Assembly (NCBI GenBank): GCA_937902865.1
Contig: CALFNJ010000031.1
Coordinates: 1 to 5,601, forward strand
Reading direction: 5' to 3'
DNA: 5,601 bases
From: an uncultured Opitutaceae bacterium
Lineage (GTDB): Bacteria > Verrucomicrobiota > Verrucomicrobiia > Opitutales > Opitutaceae
Each line of letters begins with the position of its first letter. Positions within the stretch are counted from its first letter, which is position 1. Made by a program: the position numbers and the translations under genes. The notes below the pieces were generated by a model. That model saw only the letters and a program-made list of their open reading frames with translations. It did no database searches and had not been told where the DNA came from. This document shows, piece after piece, positions 1 through 5,601 of this stretch.

Positions 1-474
1 CGCAGCGTGCTGCTGGAAATCGGCGGCGGGCCGGGCCAACCCAGTCTCGCGGTCGGCGATCACGTCCGCATCAGCCGTCAAGTCGACCAGGCCGGCGCCA
101 CCACCTATTCCTTCTACGACTTCGAACGCACTTGGCCGTTGACCGCGCTCGCCGCGGTGTTCTCGGTGCGTTTCGCGATGATGTCGGGCGAGGCGAACCG
201 GAAAATTCACGAGTTGCTGGTCGACGGGACCACTTTCGACATGGAAAAGGCGGACGCGGCGGCGCGGGGGCGGGAGATAAAGTATTTGCAGGAAATCCAG
301 ACTGACCTGCTCACCTTCTCGACGCAGCTGGCGGAAGCGAACCAGCGCAGCGCGCGCATCACGGTTTCGTTTCTCGCCTTGGGCGCAGTGTGCTATGTGC
401 TCGAGGAAAGAAGGCGGAAGCGACTCCTCCGGGCGGCAGATGAAGCCAAGGTCGCGCCGACGGACCAAAAGTGA
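1..474 (+). CDS. 3' part of a membrane-associated protein; first third YibE/F-like, tail unrecognised (partial)
   Basis: The frame is open from base 1 with no stop, so the gene starts outside the window; 157 codons are visible. The first ~57 visible residues (GQPSLAVGDHVRI, then YSFYDFERTWPLTALAAVF) resemble the part of YibE/F proteins where a periplasmic region with a 'V-G-D-x-V' turn and a 'D-x-x-R' motif leads into the first membrane helix. YibE/F proteins continue with several more helices, which are missing here. From M60/M61 (base 178) the protein instead has a charged, probably helical stretch, then one short hydrophobic segment (ITVSFLALGAVCYVL, 120-134) and a very basic end (EERRRKRLL). 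The tail could be an in-frame fusion, or a separate gene starting at 178/181, though no Shine-Dalgarno sequence precedes that ATG. The family assignment rests on recalled pattern only. No specific function can be given. Confidence 0.6.
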   Translation, partial: RSVLLEIGGGPGQPSLAVGDHVRISRQVDQAGATTYSFYDFERTWPLTALAAVFSVRFAMMSGEANRKIHELLVDGTTFDMEKADAAARGREIKYLQEIQTDLLTFSTQLAEANQRSARITVSFLALGAVCYVLEERRRKRLLRAADEAKVAPTDQK

Positions 475-503
475 CCGCCGCACGCGACATGGCAGGCTCG
501 GCC

Positions 504-508
504 GAGGA
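504..508 (+). promoter_or_regulatory. Ribosome binding site of the GNAT gene
   Basis: GAGGA lies 9 bases before the ATG at 518. It decides the start: the frame is open back to before 395 and overlaps the preceding gene, but the upstream residues are Arg/Ser-rich and unlike an acetyltransferase N-terminus. Confidence 0.6.
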
Positions 509-517
509 CGCACGAAC

Positions 518-940
518 ATGAACATCCGCCTCTCGGACGATCCGACGGACATCAGCTGGGAAGCACTCGCGGTGGTCTTCCACCGGGCGCCTCTGGGTGA
601 GCGCAAGCCGGAGAAGTTGCGCGAGGCCTTCACCCGGAGTCCGGTGCGGTGCTTTGTCTGGGATGACGACCGGCTGATCGGCGCCGGTCGCGCGCTCACG
701 GATGGCGTCACGTTCGCCGCGGTCTTCGACATCGTGCTGCTGCCGGAGTATCAGCGGAAGGGAATCGGCTCGCGGATCATGGAGCACCTCGCCGCGGCCT
801 CCAAGGCGCCCAACCTCATCCTGCACGCCGTTCCCGGCAAAGAGGCCTTCTATCGCAAGCTCGGCTTCCGCAAGATGACCACGGCGATGGCGCGTTTTTC
901 CAACCCCGAGAAGCAGCAAGAGCAGGGTTACATCGAGTGA
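518..940 (+). CDS. GNAT-family N-acetyltransferase
   Basis: The 140-residue protein is a single GNAT domain, expected to transfer an acetyl group from acetyl-CoA to an amine in the cytoplasm; the substrate cannot be read from the sequence. Visible motifs are the strand ending in VLLPEYQ and the pyrophosphate-binding loop Q79-R-K-G-I-G84 (the Q/R-x-x-G-x-G/A signature of motif A), followed by helix SRIMEHLA. Near the C-terminus is GKEAFYRKLGF (F111-F117), the usual motif B 'FY-x-x-x-GF' element. The length fits a minimal GNAT enzyme. ATG 518 is preferred because of the GAGGA site 9 bases upstream and because the protein then begins with a normal first strand (MNIRLSDDP). It lies 43 bases after the previous gene and 60 before the DUF2200 gene, so co-transcription is possible but unproven. 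Confidence 0.88.
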   Translation: MNIRLSDDPTDISWEALAVVFHRAPLGERKPEKLREAFTRSPVRCFVWDDDRLIGAGRALTDGVTFAAVFDIVLLPEYQRKGIGSRIMEHLAAASKAPNLILHAVPGKEAFYRKLGFRKMTTAMARFSNPEKQQEQGYIE

Positions 941-1000
941 ACCTTGGAATCGAAGCCGCGTTCAGCGCTACCTAAACCTCCCTCCGTTCTCTTTCCTCTT

Positions 1001-1381
1001 ATGCCCGTGCCTGCGAAGCATCGCATTTTCACGACCGCGGTCGCCAAGGTCTATCCGTACTACCTCGCCAAGGCGGAGAAGAAGGGCCGCACGCAGGCGG
1101 AGGTGGATGAGATCCTCCGCTGGCTGACCGGCTACAGTCAGCGGCAGCTCGAAGGCGAACTGAAGAAGCAGACGGATTTCGAAACCTTCTTCCAAAAAGC
1201 CCCGCGGCCGAATCCGCTCCGGTCGGAGATCAAGGGCGTGATCTGCGGCGTGCGGATCGAAGAGATCGAGGAGCCGACGATGCGCGAGATCCGCTATCTC
1301 GACAAGCTGGTCGACGAACTGGCGAAGGGCCGGCCGATGGAAAAGATTCTACGGCCCGGGTCGGCGGCCAAAACCGGATGA
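1001..1381 (+). CDS. DUF2200 family protein
   Basis: This 126-residue soluble protein matches my recollection of DUF2200 along nearly its whole length. [15 protein letters not shown] lies at 7-21, [19 protein letters not shown] at 27-45, QTDFETFF at 57-64, [14 protein letters not shown] at 79-92, and [14 protein letters not shown] with the terminal MEKILR at 97-118. The family has no established biochemical role that I know of, so none is claimed; it is small, charged and predicted cytoplasmic. ATG 1001 is chosen because it places the conserved HRIF segment six residues from the N-terminus; the frame could start at TTG 944 but the extra residues are Pro/Ser-rich. No Shine-Dalgarno sequence is present: the 30 bases before the ATG are almost entirely pyrimidine. 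The stop overlaps the next ATG as ATGA, suggesting translational coupling. Confidence 0.87.
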   Translation: MPVPAKHRIFTTAVAKVYPYYLAKAEKKGRTQAEVDEILRWLTGYSQRQLEGELKKQTDFETFFQKAPRPNPLRSEIKGVICGVRIEEIEEPTMREIRYLDKLVDELAKGRPMEKILRPGSAAKTG

Positions 1382-1518
1382 CGAGCGGTGGGCGCATCGC
1401 CGCAACGTATCTGGCGGTGGGCGCTGGCTGCGCCTTGGCCGCCTGCATGCTTTCACTCGGCTTCGAGGAGCTGCGTTATGTTTCCGGAACCGGGAGTCCA
1501 TTGGCGCCCGCGGGATGA
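1378..1518 (+). CDS. Small hydrophobic ORF, probably the N-terminal part of a frameshifted membrane protein
   Basis: This 46-codon frame starts at an ATG that overlaps the DUF2200 stop (ATGA), a typical arrangement for coupled translation. It encodes one clear membrane segment ([23 protein letters not shown], about residues 7-29, given here in outline) and then a polar stretch [13 protein letters not shown] before TGA 1516-1518. By my count about 70% of its codons end in G or C, as expected for a real gene here, whereas the competing frame over the same bases encodes a Trp/Pro/Arg-rich sequence that looks non-coding. It overlaps the next reading frame by 41 bases. Either it is a separate small membrane peptide, or its reading should continue into the next frame after a one-base shift around 1490-1518. 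I recognise no family. Confidence 0.5.
   Translation: MTSGGRIAATYLAVGAGCALAACMLSLGFEELRYVSGTGSPLAPAG
1465..1470 (+). promoter_or_regulatory. Shine-Dalgarno-like GAGGAG before ATG 1478
   Basis: GAGGAG ends 7 bases before ATG 1478, an ideal spacing. It supports independent initiation of the second small membrane frame, but the same bases also encode Glu-Glu in the upstream frame, so the match could be coincidental. Confidence 0.4.
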
Positions 1519-1714
1519 TTTCTGGAGTGTCACCGGTTACATTTGGATGGCGATGGCCTTTCACGTCCTCCTGCCCACCGGTTGGATCTTTTGGACGGGA
1601 TTTGTCCTCGCTCTGAAAAAGAAGACTCCATGGTTCTATTTCGCCTCCGCCATTCCGTCTCTCGCCATGGGCTGGCTCTGGCCGCGCACCTGCTGGGCCC
1701 TCATGGGCATCTAG
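1478..1714 (+). CDS. Small membrane protein, or C-terminal part of a frameshifted one
   Basis: From ATG 1478 this frame gives 78 residues; it is also open further upstream to about 1388, but the residues there look non-coding. The convincing part starts near DDFWSVTGY. Two hydrophobic segments follow, separated by the basic turn LALKKKTPW: YIWMAMAFHVLLPTGW leading into IFWTGFVLAL, and WFYFASAIPSLAMGWLW leading into CWALMGI at the end. It is therefore an inner-membrane protein with at least two helices, rich in Trp. The GAGGAG 7 bases before ATG 1478 would allow an independent start. The residues just after that ATG ([11 protein letters not shown]) are less natural than those the upstream frame gives over the same bases, so a single three-helix protein split by a frameshift is a serious alternative. 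Function unknown; no family recognised. Confidence 0.6.
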   Translation: MFPEPGVHWRPRDDFWSVTGYIWMAMAFHVLLPTGWIFWTGFVLALKKKTPWFYFASAIPSLAMGWLWPRTCWALMGI

Positions 1715-1893
1715 CAGCTTGAACGGATGGGGAAGGTGCTCCCCGCATCTGGAAAACTGTGGCAACTTAACCGCGGGCGACGCGTCACCACGCAGCTCCG
1801 ATCCTTCTCTCTTTTCCTCCGGGAAAGGGCCCCCGGCCAATCGGTATTTGCCATTTGCCAAGCCCCACCCGGCTCCTATCGTCTTGGCCTTTC
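1715..1893. other. Intergenic region upstream of secA
   Basis: These 179 bases hold no convincing gene; the short frames starting at 1719 and 1727 run into secA in other frames and look like shadows. Visible structure is modest. A 5-bp hairpin pairs GGGGA 1729-1733 with TCCCC 1740-1744. A second pairs TTTCC 1813-1817 with GGAAA 1822-1826 around a TCCG loop. A competing pairing joins CCGGG 1819-1823 with CCCGG 1832-1836. None has a following T-run, so no intrinsic terminator is claimed. A weak promoter-like pair, TTGCCA 1855-1860 and TATCGT 1877-1882 with a 16-base spacer, would put transcription start only a few bases before the secA ATG. I consider it speculative. No secM-like arrest peptide is seen. 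Confidence 0.35.
1847..1860. repeat. Tandem 7-base duplication TTTGCCA x2
   Basis: TTTGCCA is repeated exactly and back to back, 34 bases before the secA ATG. It could be a small regulatory site or a chance duplication; it also creates two TTGCCA -35-like hexamers one repeat apart. Confidence 0.35.
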
Positions 1894-4800
1894 ATGCTGT
1901 CGTTTCTCTTCAAACGCTTTTCCGGGCGGCACTACCGCAAATTCCTTGAATCCTGCCGCCCGATCGTGGCCCGGATCAATGAGCTCGAAACCTCTTACAA
2001 GGCGCTGACGGACGACCAGCTGCGGGCCAAGACGGAGGAGTTCCGCGCCCGCCTGAAGCAGGGCGAGACCCTCGATCAGATTCTGCCGGAGGCTTTTGCC
2101 ACGGTCAAAAACGCCGCCCGCCGCCTCGTCGGCCAGAAGGTGGTCGTGTGCGAGCACGAGCTGACCTGGGACATGGTCCATTTCGACGTCCAGCTCATCG
2201 GCGGTATCGCGATCCACCAGGGCCGGATCGCGGAAATGGCCACCGGCGAAGGCAAGACGCTGGTCTCGACGCTGCCGCTCTACCTCAACGCCCTCACCGG
2301 CAAGAACACCCAGCTCGTCACGGTCAACGATTACCTCGCCCGCCGCGACTCCGAGTGGATGGGGCACCTCTATCAGTTTCTCGGTCTCACCGTCGGCTGC
2401 ATCCAGCAGCAGATGCCCTCGGAGCTCCGCCACGAGATGTACCGGCGCGATATCACCTACGGCACGGCGAGCGAGTTCGGCTTCGACTACCTCCGCGACA
2501 ACGGCATGGCCACGCGCAAGGAGGACCAGGTCCAGCGGGATTACTGGTTCTGCATCGTGGACGAAATCGATTCCATCCTCGTCGACGAAGCGCGCACGCC
2601 GCTGATCATCTCCGGTCCGGCCCCGATCGAGCGCGAGCAGCCGTTCACCCGCCTGCGTCCGGGCGTTGACCGTCTCGTCAGCGACCAGATCCGTCTCTGC
2701 AACCGCATCGCCTCGGAGGCGAAGGAGCTGCTCGAGAAGCAGGGCCTCACGTCCGACGACAAGCAGGTCGCCGCCCGCAAGCTCCTGCAGGTGAAGATGG
2801 GCCACCCGAAGAACAAACTGCTGCTCCGCCTGATGGAGACGCCGGAATGGCGCAAGATGCTCGACAAGACGGAGACCGAGCTGAATTCCGACCTCAACAA
2901 GGAGGAGGTCTATCGCCTGAAGGAAGAGCTGCTGTTCGTCATCGACGAGCGCCAGCACCAGGCGGACCTGACCGAGATCGGCCGCGGCAAGCTGCGCCCC
3001 GACAACCCGGACGCGTTCGTGCTGCCGGACCTCGCCACGGAATTCTCCGAACTCGACAAGGGCACGCTGCCGCCGGAGGAGCGCGAGGCGAAGAAGCTCG
3101 CCGCGCAGACGCATTACGCGGAGATCTCGGAGGAAATTCACGCCATCTCGCAGCTGCTGCGCGCGTACTCCCTCTATGAGCGCGACGTCGAGTATGTCGT
3201 CACGCCGGACGGCAAGGTGATGATCGTCGACGAGAACACCGGCCGCGTCATGCCGGGCCGCCGCTGGTCCGACGGCCTGCACCAGGCGGTAGAGGCCAAG
3301 GAAGGCGTGGCGATCGAGCGCGAGACGCGCACGTACGCGACGATCACGATCCAGAACTATTTCCGCCTGTACGAGAAGCTGGCCGGCATGACCGGCACGG
3401 CCGAGACGGAGGCGACCGAGTTCAGCGACATCTATAAGCTCGGGGTGCAGGTCATCCCGACGAACCGGCCCTGCATCCGCATCGACCGGAACGACTCCAT
3501 CTTCAAGACGCGCCGCGACAAGTTCGCCGCGGTGGTTCGCGAAATCGAGACCGCCAACAAGCGCGGCCAGCCCGTGCTGGTCGGCACGGTGTCCGTCGAA
3601 TCATCCGAAGTGCTGTCCCGCATGCTCCGGCGCGCCGGAGTGGTGCACACGGTGCTGAACGCCAAGTTTCACCAGCAGGAGGCGGAGATCGTCACGCGCG
3701 CCGGCCTGCGCGGCAGTGTCACGATCGCCACGAACATGGCGGGCCGCGGCACCGACATCAAATTGGGCGAAGGCGTGAAGTTCAACGTCACCGCCGCGCC
3801 CGACCCGGCGGCGAAAGGCGCGCTGGTGTACACGCTGACGGAGCCCAACTCCGGCGAGGTCCGGAAATATGCCGCGGACAGCGAGGAGGCGCGCGCCCTG
3901 CAGCTGCGCCCGGACACGAAGATCGCGGGCGGCCTGTTCGTCATCGGCACTGAGCGCCACGAGTCCCGCCGCATCGACCGCCAGCTGCGCGGCCGCTGCT
4001 CGCGCCAGGGCGATCCCGGCCTCACGAAATTCTTCCTCTCGCTGGAGGACGACCTCATGCGCCTGTTCCTCCAGGGCAACCTCGCGTCGCGCCTGATGGA
4101 AGGTTCGATGAAGGAGGGCGAGGAGCTCGAACATCCGTGGCTCAACCGCTCGATCGAGTCGGCGCAGAAGAAGGTCGAGCAGCAGAATTATTCGATTCGC
4201 AAACGCCTGCTGCAGTACGACGACGTGCTCAACCAGCAGCGTGAAGTCATCTACGGCATCCGCAACGGCGCGATCCACGCCGACCGCCCGAAGGAGATCA
4301 TCTTCGAGCAGGTTGAGGAGGAGATCGCGACACGCTTCGCCAACGCCGGCTACGGCGAGAAGGGCGGACCGACTCCGGCCGCGATCGAGAGTCTCGTCGG
4401 CTGGGTCTCCACCCATTTCCCGATCAGCCTGCGGGCCGAAGAGCTCCAGGCGAACGACGCCGCGGCCAACACCACGCTGGTGCTGGACCGGATCAAGCGT
4501 GCCTACACCGTGAAGGAGTCGGCCGAGCTGCCCGAGGCGCTCGGCGCGCTCGAGCGCTACGTGATCATCAATGCGATCGATCACCACTGGCAGGAGCATC
4601 TCACCGAGATGGAGGAACTGCGCCGCTCGATCGGACTGCGCAGCTACGGCCAGAAGGACCCGCTCGTCGAGTACAAGAGCGAGGCGTACAAATACTTCGA
4701 GGAGCTGATGAACAACGTCCGCCTGCAGATCTGCACGGGCCTGTTCCGCAGCGCGACGAACCTGGAGTCGTTCGAGAACATGCTCTCCATCCTGGCGCGC

Positions 4801-5013
4801 AACGCGCGCACCCAGGGTCCGGAGAACCTGCCTGCGCCGACCCAGAACCCGCCGCCGGCGGCCGCTCCGAATCCCGCCGCCGCGCCTGCGCCGGCGGAGG
4901 CCGAGCTTCAGTTGCCGAAGGTCACGGTGCGCCGCGAGACGCCCAAGGTCGGGCGCAACGATCCGTGTCCCTGCGGCAGCGGCAAGAAGTACAAGCAGTG
5001 CCACGGCGCCTGA
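1894..5013 (+). CDS. secA: Preprotein translocase ATPase SecA
   Basis: SecA is the cytoplasmic/peripheral-membrane motor that uses ATP to push unfolded preproteins through the SecYEG channel. The 1039-residue protein is complete, against about 901 in E. coli. Visible elements in order: NBD1 with Walker A MATGEGKT (115-122) and Walker B DEID (223-226) followed by [11 protein letters not shown]; an enlarged preprotein cross-linking domain between G241 and E429; [17 protein letters not shown] (487-503); NBD2 with [10 protein letters not shown] (613-622) and the arginine-finger motif [13 protein letters not shown]...[11 protein letters not shown] (685-707); helical scaffold with [16 protein letters not shown] and YDDVLNQQR; two-helix finger with tip RSYGQKDP (Y918); a Pro/Ala-rich linker (about 980-1003); and the C-terminal zinc-binding tail [13 protein letters not shown] (C1025, C1027, C1036, H1037) used for SecB/phospholipid contact. 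ATG 1894 is preferred over TTG 1855 because it gives the usual MLxFLxKxF start. No Shine-Dalgarno sequence precedes it. All catalytic residues are present, so it should be functional. Confidence 0.99.
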   Translation: MLSFLFKRFSGRHYRKFLESCRPIVARINELETSYKALTDDQLRAKTEEFRARLKQGETLDQILPEAFATVKNAARRLVGQKVVVCEHELTWDMVHFDVQLIGGIAIHQGRIAEMATGEGKTLVSTLPLYLNALTGKNTQLVTVNDYLARRDSEWMGHLYQFLGLTVGCIQQQMPSELRHEMYRRDITYGTASEFGFDYLRDNGMATRKEDQVQRDYWFCIVDEIDSILVDEARTPLIISGPAPIEREQPFTRLRPGVDRLVSDQIRLCNRIASEAKELLEKQGLTSDDKQVAARKLLQVKMGHPKNKLLLRLMETPEWRKMLDKTETELNSDLNKEEVYRLKEELLFVIDERQHQADLTEIGRGKLRPDNPDAFVLPDLATEFSELDKGTLPPEEREAKKLAAQTHYAEISEEIHAISQLLRAYSLYERDVEYVVTPDGKVMIVDENTGRVMPGRRWSDGLHQAVEAKEGVAIERETRTYATITIQNYFRLYEKLAGMTGTAETEATEFSDIYKLGVQVIPTNRPCIRIDRNDSIFKTRRDKFAAVVREIETANKRGQPVLVGTVSVESSEVLSRMLRRAGVVHTVLNAKFHQQEAEIVTRAGLRGSVTIATNMAGRGTDIKLGEGVKFNVTAAPDPAAKGALVYTLTEPNSGEVRKYAADSEEARALQLRPDTKIAGGLFVIGTERHESRRIDRQLRGRCSRQGDPGLTKFFLSLEDDLMRLFLQGNLASRLMEGSMKEGEELEHPWLNRSIESAQKKVEQQNYSIRKRLLQYDDVLNQQREVIYGIRNGAIHADRPKEIIFEQVEEEIATRFANAGYGEKGGPTPAAIESLVGWVSTHFPISLRAEELQANDAAANTTLVLDRIKRAYTVKESAELPEALGALERYVIINAIDHHWQEHLTEMEELRRSIGLRSYGQKDPLVEYKSEAYKYFEELMNNVRLQICTGLFRSATNLESFENMLSILARNARTQGPENLPAPTQNPPPAAAPNPAAAPAPAEAELQLPKVTVRRETPKVGRNDPCPCGSGKKYKQCHGA

Positions 5014-5025
5014 CGGGCGCGAACG

Positions 5026-5129
5026 TTCGGAATTTCACCACGGAGACTCGGAGGCACGGAGAGGATCCGGCCTGAGTGCCGTCAAAGGATTCTTTCTGTG
5101 CCTCCGAGTCTCCGTGGTGAAATTCCGAA
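5026..5129 (+). repeat. Large palindromic element (32-bp perfect inverted repeat) after secA
   Basis: The arms 5026-5057 and 5098-5129 are exact reverse complements over 32 bases. Pairing continues inward over 11 more positions (5058-5068 with 5087-5097) using eight Watson-Crick pairs and three G·U wobbles. Bases 5069-5086 remain as a loop holding a possible 3-bp inner stem (GGC/GCC). The left arm contains three 8-base units: CACGGAGA 5039-5046, CTCGGAGG 5047-5054 and CACGGAGA 5055-5062. The hairpin begins 12 bases after the secA stop, so in RNA it could end, attenuate or protect the secA transcript, but there is no T-run for a classical intrinsic terminator. From memory, 'CACGGAGNCACGGAGG'-type palindromes occur in many copies in Verrucomicrobia, Planctomycetes and other genomes, so this is likely one copy of a dispersed REP-like element. 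Confidence 0.85.
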
Positions 5130-5195
5130 AGGAAGACGTGGCGGCTTTCCAACCTCGCTCGACTCCCTGCGCCTCCACCGGCACGTTTTCTTCGC

Positions 5196-5601
5196 TTGAG
5201 CTCCGACCTTCCGCTTCCCGCTTCCTCTGACGTTTATGCCCAGCGGGCGCCCGCGCTCTGGCAGCGCCGGCGCGAGGAAATCGTCGCGGCGGTCGTGGCG
5301 GTGGCGACCGTGGTGCTTGCGGTCCTGTCCTTTCCGCCGTTTCGGATTCCGGAATTCGCCTACGCCATGCTGGTGCCCGGCACGTTGTGGGCCTATCGGC
5401 GTCCCCGGCTGAAACTCTACGCCTGGACCATGCTGGGCGCGCAGGCGGTGGCCTGGACGATCCTGCTCGGCTGGCTGCATCACGTCACCTGGTTGGGGCT
5501 GTTGCTCCTCGGGCCCTTCGTCGGTGTCTGGGTGGGACTCTGGTATCTGGTGGCGTGGTGGGCAATGCCGCGGATGGTGAGCCGCGCGACGCCGGTGCGG
5601 C
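5196..5601 (+). CDS. lnt: Apolipoprotein N-acyltransferase, N-terminal part (partial)
   Basis: The gene runs off the window; 135 codons are visible. Lnt transfers an acyl chain from a phospholipid to the N-terminal cysteine of exported lipoproteins in the inner membrane. Visible features fit the N-terminal membrane domain of the family: a basic leader (WQRRREE, 22-28), a first helix IVAAVVAVATVVLAVL (29-44), then the family-typical LSFPPFRIPEFAYAMLVP (44-61), a further helix, and G92-W-L-H-H-V-T-W-L-G101 followed by a Trp-rich helix (GVWVGLWYLVAWW). The catalytic nitrilase-like domain with its Glu-Lys-Cys triad lies beyond the window, so activity cannot be judged. TTG 5196 is the only usual start codon between the in-frame stop at 5118-5120 and the first helix; no Shine-Dalgarno sequence precedes it. 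The ATG at 5236 is in another frame. The hairpin between it and secA makes co-transcription uncertain. Confidence 0.82.
   Translation, partial: MSSDLPLPASSDVYAQRAPALWQRRREEIVAAVVAVATVVLAVLSFPPFRIPEFAYAMLVPGTLWAYRRPRLKLYAWTMLGAQAVAWTILLGWLHHVTWLGLLLLGPFVGVWVGLWYLVAWWAMPRMVSRATPVR

Noticed and set aside
395..517. N-terminal extension of the GNAT gene overlapping the preceding gene
   Set aside because: The extension is Arg/Ser/Gly-rich with no GNAT similarity, and a good ribosome site precedes ATG 518.
1719..2008. Two short plus-strand ORFs (1719-1949 and 1727-2008) before and into secA
   Set aside because: Both overlap the secA start in other frames, have unnatural composition and no ribosome site; no SecM-like arrest motif.
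1876..3282. 468-codon open frame on the minus strand opposite secA
   Set aside because: It lies wholly within secA coding sequence, is extremely rich in Arg/Leu/Val/Asp from reversed GC-rich codons, and shows no recognisable domain; a GC-driven shadow.
3601..5004. 467-codon open frame on the minus strand opposite secA
   Set aside because: Same pattern of reversed high-GC3 codons with an Arg/Leu/Ala-rich product; secA in the other strand is unequivocal.
5039..5062. Three 8-base units as a CRISPR-like or iteron array
   Set aside because: The units are contiguous, too short and without spacers, and are part of the palindrome arms; no cas or replication gene is present.
5026..5129. Hairpin as a classical Rho-independent terminator
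   Set aside because: The stem is far longer than usual and no T-run follows 5129 (the sequence continues AGGAAGACG), so only a possible structural or processing role is proposed.
4922..5152. 76-codon minus-strand ORF over the secA end and hairpin
   Set aside because: It is the translation of the palindromic repeat (HHGD... and CLRVSVV...), a type of spurious product, with no sign of a real gene.
5082..5483. 133-codon minus-strand ORF opposite the lnt-like gene
   Set aside because: The plus-strand frame encodes clear membrane helices typical of Lnt; the reverse frame is an Arg/His/Pro-rich shadow.

Overview
The window is high-GC, mostly plus-strand bacterial chromosome. Its one unmistakable landmark is a complete secA gene. 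The SecA protein (1039 aa from the preferred start) has a roughly 95-residue enlargement of the preprotein cross-linking domain and a motif VI reading [10 protein letters not shown]. From memory these are traits of Verrucomicrobia/Chlamydiae-type SecA, the enlargement also occurring in Bacteroidetes. With the high GC content, genes that often lack a Shine-Dalgarno sequence, and a GGAGNC-rich palindromic repeat, this suggests a verrucomicrobial organism, perhaps of the Opitutus group. That placement is inference.

Layout. Positions 1-474 hold the 3' end of a membrane-associated protein. Its first part resembles the periplasmic/first-membrane-segment region of YibE/F proteins, and its tail does not. 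Next are a GNAT acetyltransferase (518-940) and a DUF2200 protein (1001-1381). Overlapping the DUF2200 stop by ATGA is a small hydrophobic reading frame (1378-1518). It runs into a second one in another frame (1478-1714); together they look either like one small membrane protein split by a frameshift or like two overlapping genes. A 179-base gap (1715-1893) with small hairpins and a 7-base tandem duplication precedes secA (1894-5013). Thirteen bases of spacer follow secA, then a large, nearly perfect hairpin (5026-5129; 32-bp perfect arms extended to 43 pairs by G·U wobbles). The window ends inside a gene for an apolipoprotein N-acyltransferase-like membrane protein (5196 onward, probable TTG start).

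How the genes relate. secA and the lnt-like gene both belong to envelope biogenesis: SecA drives preproteins through SecYEG, and Lnt completes the acylation of exported lipoproteins. The upstream genes (GNAT, DUF2200, small membrane protein) show no evident functional link to secretion. I found no tRNA, rRNA, CRISPR array, transposase, toxin-antitoxin or defence cassette. The region is largely ordinary; the most notable points are the frameshift-like small membrane gene, the possible chimera at the 5' edge, and the strand-biased hairpin after secA.
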